The notes below the pieces were generated by a model. It was not told the origin of the DNA. It saw only the letters and a program-made list of their open reading frames with translations, and ran no database searches. From Allorhodopirellula solitaria (GTDB taxonomy: Bacteria; Planctomycetota; Planctomycetia; Pirellulales; Pirellulaceae): DNA of 43,739 bases. The stretch spans positions 72,257-115,995 of the forward strand of contig NZ_SJPK01000014.1 of assembly GCF_007859855.1 (NCBI RefSeq), written 5' to 3'. Of this stretch, positions 26,678 through 36,384 are shown one piece after another (positions within the stretch are counted from its first letter, which is position 1; every line of letters starts with the position of its first letter). Both the position numbers and the translations under genes were made by a program.

Positions 26678-27056
26678 ACGTCGACATCGTGAGATGGAGC
26701 CTCAAAGCAGGCACCAGAACCTCGATCACGTCTGATTGCCAAACGCAGAAACCTCTCATGTCACTGGTACTCCAGCGACAGAAGTTTCTGCTGTTTGCGG
26801 CGAGTGTTGTTGCCATGGTGTTGCTGGTATCCGGCTGACGACGGGGTAGGCATTGCCGCGGGCCATGCCCTGCGGGCCATGAACGGTTTGATGGCATCTC
26901 CCCCCGATCAAAACCCAGCTCGGGCGGTATGTCGGGCAAGCAAAACACGAGCCAAGCACTCTGGTCCAAACGGAGACCATGACTTGCACCGATTTGGGAT
27001 TCGATCCCGGGCTGACTCCCTGCGAACCTCGATCGCGTTTGCCTTGCTGAACGACA
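26678..27056. other. Intergenic region between convergent genes
   Basis: No gene is seen in about 380 bases. A 26-codon frame at 26758-26838 (MSLVLQRQKFLLFAASVVAM, then VLLVSG) is hydrophobic and looks like the start of a signal peptide or membrane protein that stops early; it may be the remains of a gene. The rest has no repeat that I can name. Confidence 0.4.
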
Positions 27057-28013
27057 CTATGCGGCGTTTGCATGCTGATTCGATGGGGTCTCGGATGCAT
27101 AGTAGCGGATGGATGCATGACGGCTTCGCATTTCCTGGGCGACCCGGTGGGCGACGCTCCGGAGTTGCTCCAGAGAAGGGGAACCGAGGAGTTTGCGGCA
27201 CGCGGGCACCGATCCCCAGAGTTGGTATTTCCACACGTATCGCAGGCAGCGTCCCATCAAGCGGCGTCGGAGCCCAGTGATCAATGTGGGGACGGGTTTG
27301 AGCTCCGTGGCGTTTTCGAGGATCGCTAGTCCACAGAGCAGCTTGTCGTGATGAAGTTGGGCCGAATTGCCTGAAAGGTGCTCCACGCAATCTCCGGTGT
27401 CGGCAAAGTGGGTGTAACAACTCAATCGCAGATAGTCGTTCATGACCAGAGAGAGCATCTCGGGAATCGCATGGTCTTGCACAGCGATGGGAGGAAACCG
27501 ACCGCAGAGATCTGCAACCGCGTCGCGGGGGAACACCAACGAACTGCCACCCGTTTTGGGTTCCAGGGCGAGGTGCCATGCAGGAGTGAGGCAAACAGGA
27601 TCCCCGACAGCGGGAATGAGGGTGCTCTTTCTCGGTCGATCGTGGCTCTGATCGATCCGGCCACGCATGAATCGATCCGGTCGCAGCAACGAGGAATCCA
27701 CCAAGGTTTGCAGAAGATTCTCGGCGATGGTGTCGTCTCCATCGAGCGTCACGACATACGTGCCCCGGGATGCGTCGACCCCAGCCAGTGTCGCCCCCAA
27801 CGCTCCTCGATTGACGGAATTGGTGATGACCCGAATATCCGGCTCGTAGCCCGATAGGATCTGGAGTGAATCGTCCGTCGAGCAATCGTCGACCACGACC
27901 ACTTCAAACTGCGAACGATCAACGGTTTGCTGCAGGGCAGATCGCAGGCAGGCGTCGATCAAGCGAGCCTTATTGAAATTCGTGATTACGATCGAGAAGG
28001 GGAGTGGTTGCAT
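27057..28013 (-). CDS. Family 2 glycosyltransferase
   Basis: A 318-residue GT-A glycosyltransferase of GT2 type. The N-terminus is FSIVITNFNKARLIDACLRS, then VVVVDDCSTDDSLQIL, and the DXD metal-nucleotide site is DGDD at residues 91-94 (VVTLDGDDTIAENLL). The rest of the fold follows without gaps and ends near VAQEMRSRHASIRY. It would transfer a sugar from a nucleotide donor to a lipid-linked or protein-linked glycan; the donor cannot be read. It ends the first block of the glycan cluster and starts 20 bases after the previous glycosyltransferase gene. Confidence 0.88.
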   Translation of the reverse strand: MQPLPFSIVITNFNKARLIDACLRSALQQTVDRSQFEVVVVDDCSTDDSLQILSGYEPDIRVITNSVNRGALGATLAGVDASRGTYVVTLDGDDTIAENLLQTLVDSSLLRPDRFMRGRIDQSHDRPRKSTLIPAVGDPVCLTPAWHLALEPKTGGSSLVFPRDAVADLCGRFPPIAVQDHAIPEMLSLVMNDYLRLSCYTHFADTGDCVEHLSGNSAQLHHDKLLCGLAILENATELKPVPTLITGLRRRLMGRCLRYVWKYQLWGSVPACRKLLGSPSLEQLRSVAHRVAQEMRSRHASIRYYASETPSNQHANAA

Positions 28014-28032
28014 TGCTTTGCTCTCTCGGAGA

Positions 28033-29115
28033 CTAGGCCGCGGCGTGGTTGGCAGGAGTTCTCGAACGTTCGGTGGCGAGTTGTTCGGCGTTCATGCCGG
28101 CGGGAAAACGTCCGGTCATTTCGATCGCGCACCGCCAGGCATCCGATTGCAGGTACACGTGGCCGGGCCGCAGACGGCGTCTCGTCCAAACTTTCGTCGG
28201 GTGCCTGGATATACCATCTCGAATCTTCGCCACACTCTGCCGTAGTTTGCGAGCATACTTGCGAACGCCCGTTGGCCGATAGTTGCTTTTCACGGATTGA
28301 CCGGTCCGCAAGTAGCCGTAGTGCTTTCGTACCGTGTGCTTAGCCGTCTCGGGCGACTCGCCGGCAGAGTCGGCAAGCTCTCCGGCCAAGCTGTTTTCAA
28401 ACTGGTCGTAGAGGCGGTTGGCTTTCTCGCCGTTGGCGATTAACGGGAGCAGAGAACTGTCGTTGTCACCGTGAAGTTCAAAGAGATAGTGGGTGTGTGG
28501 CAGCACCGCGGTCTTGCCATAGATCACTCCGAGCTGGCAAAGCATCAATTCCAAAAAGATCCGGGCATCGTTGTAGTCAGTTGCCCCGTCAGCGACCTGC
28601 CAGGCGCGCCTCAGCGGCTCGGTTCGGTACACGGAATAGAAGTTTGAGAACCAGTTCCCAGCGAGCTTTTCAAAACGCCGTTTTGGACAGTCATCGTCAA
28701 TCTGATCGCAGCGAAACTGAGAGCAACGGTTACTTCGCTTCGCCTCAACCTGCACCCAAATGCCGCTGGCACAGTGATAGGTTTCATTCTGCTCCAAAAA
28801 CTCGACACACTTCTGAACCGATTCAGGCATCAGGAAATCGTCATCGGCGCAGAACACCGTGTAGGGGGTCGCTACCGAACCGAGCGCAGCAACGCATTTC
28901 GTCCCAAAGGATTGGTCGCTATGACGATAGCGGATCCTCAGACGATCACAGTACGAGTCGATCAAGACCTCATTCTCCGTAGCCGCCTCAGCATTGCTGG
29001 AGTCGACCACCAGGATCGGAAGATCGAAGCTACGTTGATCGAGATAGAGCAACAACCGTCGCAGAAAATGAGTGCGGTTGTGCGTGGGGACAACGAGAGT
29101 TACGGCATCGGGCAT
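28033..29115 (-). CDS. Glycosyltransferase of TIGR00180-like type
   Basis: A 360-residue GT-A type glycosyltransferase when started at the ATG at 29115 (MPDAVTLVVPTHNRTHFLRR); the open frame upstream to 29247 lacks family features. ILVVDSSNAEAATEN follows, then a DXD-like site in VFCADDDFLMPESV. RLYDQFENSLAGELAD and a basic C-terminal stretch complete it. TIGR00180-type proteins occur in polysaccharide loci. It follows the C-methyltransferase gene by 35 bases on the same strand, so it may use the sugar this pathway makes. Confidence 0.78.
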   Translation of the reverse strand: MPDAVTLVVPTHNRTHFLRRLLLYLDQRSFDLPILVVDSSNAEAATENEVLIDSYCDRLRIRYRHSDQSFGTKCVAALGSVATPYTVFCADDDFLMPESVQKCVEFLEQNETYHCASGIWVQVEAKRSNRCSQFRCDQIDDDCPKRRFEKLAGNWFSNFYSVYRTEPLRRAWQVADGATDYNDARIFLELMLCQLGVIYGKTAVLPHTHYLFELHGDNDSSLLPLIANGEKANRLYDQFENSLAGELADSAGESPETAKHTVRKHYGYLRTGQSVKSNYRPTGVRKYARKLRQSVAKIRDGISRHPTKVWTRRRLRPGHVYLQSDAWRCAIEMTGRFPAGMNAEQLATERSRTPANHAAA

Positions 29116-29150
29116 GATCGACTCTTGATCGTTTGCATGACGGAGAGGTG

Positions 29151-30428
29151 CTATGCGAATTGAACTTCGGGAATCGGAATGATGAATTTCCCGCCCCGAT
29201 CTCGGTAGTCCTGTTGTTGCCGCATGATCTCGTCGGCAAAATTCCATGTCAGGAGAAGACAGTACTCAGGCTGGTCGACGACGAGTCGATCGGGAGAATG
29301 AATCGGCAGGTGCGTGCCCGGGGTATAGAGGCCTTGCTTGACGGTGCTACGGTCGACGACGTAATCGACCAAATCGCGTCCAATGCCGAAGAAGTTCAGC
29401 AGCGTACTGCCTTTTGCGGAGGCGCCATAAACCACGATCCGGTTGCCTTCGCGCTTCAGCTTGGTAAGGCACTCGACCAACGATTGCCGCAGTGATTCAA
29501 CGCGTTCAGCAAACCGCGCGTAATGGTCTTCGTCGAACACCCACTCCGCTTCTTCATGCAGCAAGTTCTGGACTGAAGCGGACACCTCAACCGCGCCGGC
29601 GTGCGCCGCGATGATTCGCAATGAACCGCCATGGATCGCGAGTCGCTCAATCGCCACGACCTGCAATCCGTGTTTCGCGAACAGCTGTGTCAGAGCAGTG
29701 AGTGAGAAGTAGCAAAGATGCTCATGATAAATGGTGTCGAATTCCACTCGATCGATGAGGTCTCCGAGGTAGGGTGCCTCCACGACCACGCGACCGTTCT
29801 GATTCAGGAGTGTCGCCAATCCGGCAACGACCCCGTTGAGGTCAGCCACATGTGCGAGCACGTTGTTCGCATGAATCACGTCGGCGCGTTTTCCTTCGGA
29901 GGCCAGACGATTGGCCAGGTCACTACCGAAGAATTCACAAACGGTGTCGACGCCTCGGTCGCGGACCGCGACCTCAGCGATGTTCTTGGCCGGTTCGACA
30001 CCGAGTACCGGAATACCTGCTTGGTGATACCACTGCAGTAGGTAACCATCATTGCTGGCAATCTCCATCGCGAGACTATCGCCACCGAGCGAATGCTCCT
30101 CAATCATTCGGCTGGCGATTTCTCGAGCGTGGGCGACCATCGTGTCTGAGAAGGATGAAAAGTATGCATACTCGCGAAACAGGCTCTCGGGCGGAATCGT
30201 TTCGGTAATCTGAACGAGCGAGCAATCCCTGCAGCGGACGAGATCCAGTGGCCACCGGCGTTCAGTTTTGCTTAGGTCGGAATCCGCGAGCAGCGCATTG
30301 GCCAGCGGAGTGCTGCCGAGCGAGAGAACCGAATTGAGATGCTCGTGACCGCAACCTCGGCAGCAGGTCGCCGCCGCGATGTTGTTGCCTACGACATCGT
30401 GTTGCGGCTTAAAAAGTTGGAGTACCAT
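29151..30428 (-). CDS. NDP-hexose C-methyltransferase
   Basis: A 425-residue methyltransferase with three parts: an N-terminal zinc-binding domain (CCRGC at 22-26 and CRDC at 66-69), a SAM-binding Rossmann core ([20 protein letters not shown], then [14 protein letters not shown]), and a C-terminal domain ([20 protein letters not shown]). This is the architecture of TylC3/NovU-type enzymes that add a methyl group to C3 or C5 of a nucleotide-linked 4-ketosugar. It overlaps the CDP-glucose dehydratase gene by 40 bases and follows it in the pathway. Branch-point methylation of CDP-4-keto-6-deoxyglucose is therefore predicted. The ATG at 30428 is the only start that keeps the zinc domain whole. 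Confidence 0.85.
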   Translation of the reverse strand: MVLQLFKPQHDVVGNNIAAATCCRGCGHEHLNSVLSLGSTPLANALLADSDLSKTERRWPLDLVRCRDCSLVQITETIPPESLFREYAYFSSFSDTMVAHAREIASRMIEEHSLGGDSLAMEIASNDGYLLQWYHQAGIPVLGVEPAKNIAEVAVRDRGVDTVCEFFGSDLANRLASEGKRADVIHANNVLAHVADLNGVVAGLATLLNQNGRVVVEAPYLGDLIDRVEFDTIYHEHLCYFSLTALTQLFAKHGLQVVAIERLAIHGGSLRIIAAHAGAVEVSASVQNLLHEEAEWVFDEDHYARFAERVESLRQSLVECLTKLKREGNRIVVYGASAKGSTLLNFFGIGRDLVDYVVDRSTVKQGLYTPGTHLPIHSPDRLVVDQPEYCLLLTWNFADEIMRQQQDYRDRGGKFIIPIPEVQFA

Positions 30429-31471
30429 TGAATCGTTCTCTGTAGACCTTGTTCAAATGTGAATAGCGGTTCCCAGCCGAGCATGTCGCGTGCTTTGCCG
30501 GCGTCGAGGTATTGGTGCTTGATCTCGTTGGACGCCTGCCCCAATACGACGGGTTCCAAGTCACTGCCGAGTCCACCGAGCACCTTTCTGACGACGTCAA
30601 GCACCGAGACCTGCATCTCCGTCGAGAGGTTAAAAGCTTCCCCTGCCAGTTCTGGACGGACAGCCATCTGCTCGGCGAGATGCATGTACGCCGCAGCGCC
30701 GTCCTCAACGTAGAAATAGTCGCGAACAAATGAACCATCGGAGCGAATGACCGGCGCCTCTGCACGCAAAACGCTTCGGATCGTTCCTGGAATGATACGG
30801 TTCCAGTTCAAGTCTCCGCCGCCGTAGAAATTGCCGCAGCGTGTGATGCAGACAGGACTGCCGTAGGTATGAGCATAGGTCTGGGCGATGAGATCCCCAC
30901 ACGATTTACTGACATCGTAAGGGTGCTTCCCAGCCAGTGGCGTGGTTTCGGTGTATGGCAGCGTCTCCGCCTCGCCGTAAGCTTTGTCCGATGAGGCCAT
31001 CACGATCTGTTTGACCAGCGGTGATCTCCGGCAGGCCTCTAACAGTTTCCATGTCCCACCAATATTGGCTTCGAACGTGGAGATTGGATTGCGATTGGCG
31101 ATCCCGACAATCGTTTGCGCCGCCAGGTGCATGACCGTTTGGATCTCATACTCACCCAGGACGCGTTCGAGACATTCCTGGTCACAGATATCACCGCGGA
31201 CGACCGTCACGCGATCCAATGAACCGTTTTGAACGATTTCCGCAGAGGGCATCCAATCTCGGATCAGGCAGATGATGTCGGCGCCGGCTTCCAAGAGACG
31301 CTTGACCAACCAACCTCCCACGAGACCGGTGGCACCGGTAACGAGAACACGACGGTCCTGCCAGAACACGGGGGCAATCGAGTCCCGGCTTTTAGGCTGC
31401 TGATCCATGGTGGAGCATTCCATTGAAGAGTGATGGATCCCGACAGGTTGGCTGACTTTTACAATGCCCAT
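30389..31471 (-). CDS. rfbG: CDP-glucose 4,6-dehydratase-like SDR
   Basis: A 360-residue extended SDR. The NAD-binding motif is [20 protein letters not shown] near 42-61, followed by [40 protein letters not shown], the catalytic [17 protein letters not shown] (YxxxK), and [19 protein letters not shown], close to the CDP-glucose dehydratase clade (SSDKAYG and GGGDLNWNR). Such enzymes convert CDP-glucose to CDP-4-keto-6-deoxyglucose. The cytidylyltransferase gene comes just before it. The start may be ATG at 31471, 31423 or 31408; only the first residues are affected. Confidence 0.85.
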   Translation of the reverse strand: MGIVKVSQPVGIHHSSMECSTMDQQPKSRDSIAPVFWQDRRVLVTGATGLVGGWLVKRLLEAGADIICLIRDWMPSAEIVQNGSLDRVTVVRGDICDQECLERVLGEYEIQTVMHLAAQTIVGIANRNPISTFEANIGGTWKLLEACRRSPLVKQIVMASSDKAYGEAETLPYTETTPLAGKHPYDVSKSCGDLIAQTYAHTYGSPVCITRCGNFYGGGDLNWNRIIPGTIRSVLRAEAPVIRSDGSFVRDYFYVEDGAAAYMHLAEQMAVRPELAGEAFNLSTEMQVSVLDVVRKVLGGLGSDLEPVVLGQASNEIKHQYLDAGKARDMLGWEPLFTFEQGLQRTIQWYSNFLSRNTMS

Positions 31472-31498
31472 TGCAAAGAGTCCGCTTATCGAATCCCA

Positions 31499-32320
31499 CT
31501 AGGATACCGACTGCCGAGCGGGCATCACACGCAGTCGTTTGGGTTGCTCGACTGCATTTCGCATCCAGGGTGCGTCCCCTGAATCCCAGAGTTTCTGTAG
31601 GTAATGCTTGTCGCGAAGCGTGTCCATGCACTGCCAGAAACCATCGTGCCGGTAGGCAGCAAGCTGCCCGGCGGCAGCGACCTGTTCGAGCGCGTTGGCC
31701 TCCAGGCTACATTGATCCGATTTCAGATATTTAAAAATCTCGGGTTCAAAGACCAAGAAACCACCGTTGATCCAGCCTTCGCCAGCTGTTGGTTTTTCTG
31801 TGAATTGCTCGACCGTATCTCCGTTAACGATAAGGCCGCCGAAGCGAGCGGGAGGACGAACCGCCGTCACGGTAGCGAGCAGTCCCTGTTGTCGATGGAA
31901 AGCCACCAAATCATCAATGTTGATGTCGCTGACACCGTCGCCGTAAGTGAGCATGAACGTTTCACGGCGGAGTTTGTCCTGCAAACGCAGAAGACGACCA
32001 CCGGTCATGGTATCCAGCCCAGTATCGATAAGATTCACCGACCAAGACGCCACCTCTGATTCGGATCGCTGCGTCATATCCGAGCCAAAATCGATCTTCA
32101 GATCACCTGCGAGATGATACTGATCGAGAAAGTACCTTTTGATGAAGTTGCCCATATAGCCACAGGCAACGAGAAAATCGTCGTGCCCGTAGCGGGCAAA
32201 GCCCTTCATGATGTGCCACAAAATCGGCTGGCCACCTATTTCGACCATCGGTTTGGGGCGCGCAGTCGTCTCTTCTTGGAGTCGAGTCCCCAGTCCGCCT
32301 GCAAGGAGTACAACTTGCAT
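31499..32320 (-). CDS. rfbF: Glucose-1-phosphate cytidylyltransferase
   Basis: A 273-residue nucleotidyltransferase when started at 32320 (MQVVLLAGGLGTRLQEET); an ATG at 32329 is also possible. The signature GGLGTRLQEETTARPKPM and the segments GGQPILWHIMKGFARYG, SDINIDDLVAFHRQQGL and GEGWINGGFLVFEPEI match RfbF, which makes CDP-glucose from glucose-1-phosphate and CTP. It opens the sugar block: next come the dehydratase, the C-methyltransferase and two glycosyltransferases, all on the minus strand with short spacing or overlap. The long upstream frame to 32407 is unlikely to be used. Confidence 0.9.
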   Translation of the reverse strand: MQVVLLAGGLGTRLQEETTARPKPMVEIGGQPILWHIMKGFARYGHDDFLVACGYMGNFIKRYFLDQYHLAGDLKIDFGSDMTQRSESEVASWSVNLIDTGLDTMTGGRLLRLQDKLRRETFMLTYGDGVSDINIDDLVAFHRQQGLLATVTAVRPPARFGGLIVNGDTVEQFTEKPTAGEGWINGGFLVFEPEIFKYLKSDQCSLEANALEQVAAAGQLAAYRHDGFWQCMDTLRDKHYLQKLWDSGDAPWMRNAVEQPKRLRVMPARQSVS

Positions 32321-32521
32321 GGATTCCATCCGTGTCAAAAGTGGCAAAGTGAGCCGTCTCGCTACGCGTCGAGAATCCAAGTTAGCGAAAACAGTTACAC
32401 CGGGCAATACGATGGCCGCTCACCGCCCAATCTCGAGTGCGATATCCACTTGACACCCCACTCCCATTTTGCCTACCGGAACCACCGTGAGGTACGACGG
32501 GAGTAACGCCAAAACGCCATC

Positions 32522-32558
32522 TAGATAGATCTGCGGAACAGCCTCCTATTAGATAGAT
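32522..32558 (-). promoter_or_regulatory. Motif shared by the two sugar-gene upstream regions (copy 2), with 9-base direct repeats
   Basis: TAGATAGAT occurs at 32522-32530 and 32550-32558, flanking GGAACAGCCTC (32535-32545). TAGATA and the 11-base GGAACAGCCTC are also present at 24928-24954 before the RmlC-like gene. It is in the divergent region between rfbF and a glycosyltransferase gene. It could be an operator for a regulator common to both blocks. Confidence 0.4.
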
Positions 32559-32605
32559 GTGCCAAGCAAGACCTCTCGATTGGCAAGGTACAGAAGGCAC
32601 AATGG

Positions 32606-33868
32606 ATGGACACGATCGAAACACTCAGTATGGAGGCCCGCAATCGGCAGACGCGGGGTCGCAGCGGAAACCATCGCCAGTTGGCGTACGTGGGAGATGT
32701 CTCCGTCGAAGGAACCTTTCACGGCTCGGCGGTGTTGTACCGGCTCTTCAGCAAGAATCCAGACCAGTGTCGCATCATCGAACTCGGAAGGCACTCGGAT
32801 CCTGAGAATCGCGTTGAGCATGCGTTTTACGAAAATGTGAAGTACGCTTCCCAAAACCTCCGCCGCAGCGGGCTGGGTGATTTAGGAAGATTAGTCAACT
32901 ACACACTCTTAGAGTCGACCATTCGACGAGTCCGGCGATCGTGCGAAGACGTGGACGCCATCGTGACCGTCGCACACGGGCTCGGATGGCTTGTCGCCGA
33001 TGCAGTAGCGAGGCAGCTCCACAAGCCGCTGCACCTGATCGTGCATGATTACCCATCCCAAACTTTCCCGCGAACGCCTCTGAAAACACAGTCGATCGAG
33101 CGAGCTTTTCTTCAAGCTTACGTCGGAGCTGCATCGAGAATGTGTGTCTCACCGTACATGGAGTCGTACTATCGAGAGCGAACAGGCACCCCTGGCAGCG
33201 TGTTGTTGCCGGGGCGTTCTCAAGTCGTCTCGGATCAGCCCTATGCGGCGGCGCGAGTCCGCGGCCACGCGACATTCACGATTGGACTATTCGGCACCGT
33301 TTACTCAGAATCCTCGCTGCAGATCCTGCGGTCACTCGCTCAGTCGATCCAAGAAACGTTTGGAGCGGAATCTCGAATCAACATCTACGGTGTCCCGCCG
33401 GGTGTAACACTGCGTTCGCGGTTGAGCAAGGACTTGCCGATCCAGTTCCGCGGCTACATCCCCGCCTCCGAGTTTGTCGCGTTGTTGCGCGAGGAGCTGG
33501 ATGCACTGTTCCTGCCTATTCCGTTTGAGGAAACCAGCCTCAACATGCGTATCCATTTCCCCAGCAAACTGACCGACTACACGGCTACGGGACTGCCGAT
33601 CCTGGTATGCGGCCCGCGTTCATCGTCGGCCTTGAAATGGACGTCGCAGTTTCCAGATGCTTTCATTGCATGCGACGCGCCGGACGGGTTACCCGCTGCG
33701 GTTGCACGCATGCAACACTACGACGACTGCGTATCGTTGGGCGCAAACAGTTACGCTATTGGAAATGAGCACTTTGATTATTCGCTCATTGGCAATCAGT
33801 TTTGGGACACGATTCAAAGTTCAGTTTCGCCTCGCCAGGCGAGTGAGTTAGCCACCGACGCCGCCTGA
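32606..33868 (+). CDS. Probable GT4-like glycosyltransferase
   Basis: A 420-residue protein. HRQLAYVGDVSVEGTFHG at the N-terminus, VHDYPSQTFPR in the middle and FTIGLFGTVYSESSLQIL at the start of the C-terminal half look like a GT-B fold. LPIQFRGYIPASEFVALLRE and FPSKLTDYTATGLPILVCG are typical of the donor-binding part of GT4-like enzymes, although the usual E-x7-E motif is weak. AGAAGG lies about eight bases before the ATG, so the start is well supported. It is divergent from rfbF and convergent with the next glycosyltransferase. Donor and acceptor are unknown. Confidence 0.72.
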   Translation: MDTIETLSMEARNRQTRGRSGNHRQLAYVGDVSVEGTFHGSAVLYRLFSKNPDQCRIIELGRHSDPENRVEHAFYENVKYASQNLRRSGLGDLGRLVNYTLLESTIRRVRRSCEDVDAIVTVAHGLGWLVADAVARQLHKPLHLIVHDYPSQTFPRTPLKTQSIERAFLQAYVGAASRMCVSPYMESYYRERTGTPGSVLLPGRSQVVSDQPYAAARVRGHATFTIGLFGTVYSESSLQILRSLAQSIQETFGAESRINIYGVPPGVTLRSRLSKDLPIQFRGYIPASEFVALLREELDALFLPIPFEETSLNMRIHFPSKLTDYTATGLPILVCGPRSSSALKWTSQFPDAFIACDAPDGLPAAVARMQHYDDCVSLGANSYAIGNEHFDYSLIGNQFWDTIQSSVSPRQASELATDAA

Positions 33869-33951
33869 TCCTTCGGATTAACGTGCCGCCACCGCAACCC
33901 ACGCCCGTGCAGCACGCCCGGGGTGAGTTCAACGGCTGGTTCAATTTCCAG

Positions 33952-35079
33952 CTACGCGGGTCTGCGTTGGGCAGGCGTCTGGACGACCTGACGGTAGGCG
34001 TCCATGGTCTGCTCGGCAGTTTTCTCCCATGTGTAAAACGCGACACGGCGATGCCCTGCGATCACTTTTTCCTCGCGATCGGCAAGCGATTGTTGGCTGA
34101 TGCAGTACAACAGATCGGCGAGCGAATCCACATCTTCGGGATCGAAATAGTGTCCTGCATCAGCAGCGACTTCGCGGAATGCGGAGCAGGACGAAGCGAG
34201 AACGGGCGCGTTGTTTGACATCGCCTCCAGAATCGGCAGTCCGAATCCTTCCATCCGGGAAGGGAACACGAACGCTTCGCAATTCTGGTACAGAGCCTTC
34301 AAAAGGCTATCGGGAGCATTGGGAATCAGATGCAAGCGACTCGACTCGCAGTTCGCTCCCAGTCGTGCGCGTTCGGCACTGTCCATCGGCGGGCCCACGA
34401 CGACAAGCTCCAGTTCGGGTGCTCGCTTTTGGATGTTGTTCCAGGCGTCCCATAAAACGGCAAAGTTCTTGTAATGATCGCGGCGTCCGACAAAGAGGAG
34501 AAACGGACGCTCCACGAGGCTGTTCGGTAGCGGCGCCGCCTCGCCAGCGGTAAGACTGCTGCCCAGCGGAGTGACCGAAGCACGATTCGCGGCCTCAGGA
34601 AATCGCTCGCATAACTCATGAAACGTCGTTTGGGAAATGCAGCATATGTGCGAGGCGAGTTCGATTGCTCGCTGTTTCATGGCACGCGTTACGCCACTGG
34701 GCTCCATCTCCGGAAACGCTTCGTGAATAAAATCGTAAATCGTTATCACCGATGGCACGCTCAATGAGCGAATCGGTTGCCGACAGAGTCCTTGATAATA
34801 CGTCCAGTGGATCAGGCTGCCGTTCTCTTGTTGAAGTAGCCGGGCGGCATGCCGCCCCTGCGCCGCTCTCCAAAGCCCCTTGAATAGCTTGGCGGGAGGT
34901 CGCGCACGGATCTTGTGATGCACGAAATTGCGGTGCGTCATGTCGGCAAGTTGATCCTCCGAACCGATCAGAATCGGATGGACGGCAGCCGGCAAGCGAT
35001 TGATGACTTCTGTGAAATATCTGGCAATGCCGCCACGTTGCGTGCTTTCGAAGATGGCACCGTCGTAGAGAACTCGCAT
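33952..35079 (-). CDS. Family 4 glycosyltransferase
   Basis: A 375-residue GT-B glycosyltransferase of GT4 type when started at the ATG at 35079 (MRVLYDGAIFESTQRGGIAR); a start at 35100 would add seven residues. LLFVGRRDHYKNFAVLWDAW is the conserved strand of the C-terminal domain, and AFVFPSRMEGFGLPILEAMS contains the E-x7-E donor-phosphate motif. It is followed by VLASSCSAFREVAADAGHYF. The N-terminal acceptor domain has SVPSVITIYDFIHEAFPEME. It is alone on its strand at the right edge of the glycan locus. Confidence 0.87.
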   Translation of the reverse strand: MRVLYDGAIFESTQRGGIARYFTEVINRLPAAVHPILIGSEDQLADMTHRNFVHHKIRARPPAKLFKGLWRAAQGRHAARLLQQENGSLIHWTYYQGLCRQPIRSLSVPSVITIYDFIHEAFPEMEPSGVTRAMKQRAIELASHICCISQTTFHELCERFPEAANRASVTPLGSSLTAGEAAPLPNSLVERPFLLFVGRRDHYKNFAVLWDAWNNIQKRAPELELVVVGPPMDSAERARLGANCESSRLHLIPNAPDSLLKALYQNCEAFVFPSRMEGFGLPILEAMSNNAPVLASSCSAFREVAADAGHYFDPEDVDSLADLLYCISQQSLADREEKVIAGHRRVAFYTWEKTAEQTMDAYRQVVQTPAQRRPA

Positions 35080-35274
35080 TGGGATCGATTCTTTCAACAC
35101 TGGCAGACGAGGGTTTCGAGTGAACGCAAAACTACGCCGTGATACCTCAAGGACGCAAGCGGAAAACAGGACGCCGAATCGATAGCTGAGCCCGAGTGTC
35201 TCAATCGCTCTTTACGCATTTTCCAAAGTCAGCTAATGATTCTCCACCCCGCCTTTTCAACGATGGAGATCCCC

Positions 35275-36300
35275 ATGAAGGTCCTTACGCAGTTCGCGAT
35301 CCTGTTCGCCTGCATCACGCCGATCCTGACCCAGTCCCTGACACTCGCCGAAGACTCCGGCGCCCACCTCTCGGTACAGGAGATTCGATCGGTTCTGAAT
35401 TCCATTCCGCCCTACCTGCCCGAGGGCGAGGTCAGTACGGAGATCGACATCTTTGGCTCGACGAGCATGGATGCCCTCGCTCACGGTTGGACGCACGGAT
35501 TCAAGAAGTTCCACCCCAAATCAACGGTCGTGATCTCCGCCGAGGGGTCTGAGACCGTCTTCGATCGCCTGAGCAGGAACCCCAGTAGCCTGGGGATGCT
35601 CTCCCGACCGGTGAGCGAAGCAGAACTCGAGAAATTGAAGCAAAGCGGCCTGAAACAACCGGTGGCCATCATGGTCGCTCGCGAAGGCCTCGGTGTTTTC
35701 GTCCACGAGAGCAATCCCATCGAGTCCATCTCGCCCGCGCAGTTCGCCGCATTGTTTTCTGTCGCCGACCCGACCCAAAAATCGGAACCCGTGACCTGGC
35801 AAGCGGCTGGGGTCACCAACGATTTAGCGGAGAGCCCTGTCGAAGTCATCGCGAGAAAAGCAAGCAGCGGCACGCAGACTTTCCTGAGAAATTACCTGCT
35901 TCCCAAGCGGACGATACGAACTCCAAAAGCGGCGTATGCTTCCAATGCCGAGGTCATCGAGAAACTCGAATCCGAAAAGAATGGTGTCGCGATCTGCTCG
36001 CTCAAGTGCGGCAGCCACTCCCTGCGTCTGGTTGAGCTCCGCAGCGGTCACGCAACGATCCCCTGTGATGACCATGCGGTCTTGATGGGGCGATATCCGT
36101 TAACGCGTCCGATGACCCTTGTTCTCGATATCGGGCAAGACAGCGAACAAGCCAAAGCTACCCGCGAGTTCGTGCGATACACGCTGCATCAAGCCGGCCA
36201 AAGCCAAGACATCCTCGCCGGTTTCTTTCCCTTCGACCCACCCACCCTGCTGGCGCAGTTGGCCAAGCTAAACCCCGCGACGACCGCGACAGAAAAATAG
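35275..36300 (+). CDS. Phosphate-binding (PstS/PBP-like) periplasmic protein
   Basis: A 341-residue secreted substrate-binding protein of the PstS-like family. The ATG at 35275 gives a signal peptide (MKVLTQFAILFACITPILTQ, then SLTLAED); GGAG eight bases upstream fits as ribosome-binding site. EIDIFGSTSMDALAHGWTHG, then VVISAEGSETVFDRLS, and VIARKASSGTQTFLRNYLL are the usual phosphate-binding segments (the last with the SGT motif). No transporter genes (pstC, A, B) are close, so it may serve elsewhere or act alone. The following PDZ-containing gene on the same strand starts 84 bases later. Confidence 0.82.
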   Translation: MKVLTQFAILFACITPILTQSLTLAEDSGAHLSVQEIRSVLNSIPPYLPEGEVSTEIDIFGSTSMDALAHGWTHGFKKFHPKSTVVISAEGSETVFDRLSRNPSSLGMLSRPVSEAELEKLKQSGLKQPVAIMVAREGLGVFVHESNPIESISPAQFAALFSVADPTQKSEPVTWQAAGVTNDLAESPVEVIARKASSGTQTFLRNYLLPKRTIRTPKAAYASNAEVIEKLESEKNGVAICSLKCGSHSLRLVELRSGHATIPCDDHAVLMGRYPLTRPMTLVLDIGQDSEQAKATREFVRYTLHQAGQSQDILAGFFPFDPPTLLAQLAKLNPATTATEK

Positions 36301-36384
36301 TTCGACGGTGTCGCCCGGTAATCCCTGCCCATCACGCGGCCCCGCACTCACCACCCCAATTCATTTGTTCGAGGATCCCCTATC

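Noticed and set aside
26758-26838. 26-codon hydrophobic frame
   Set aside because: It could be a gene remnant, but no ribosome-binding site or continuation is evident; noted within the intergenic entry only.
26908-27885. A 325-codon open frame overlapping the GT2 gene
   Set aside because: It overlaps the glycosyltransferase in another frame and has no domain or signal; the GT2 frame has clear motifs.
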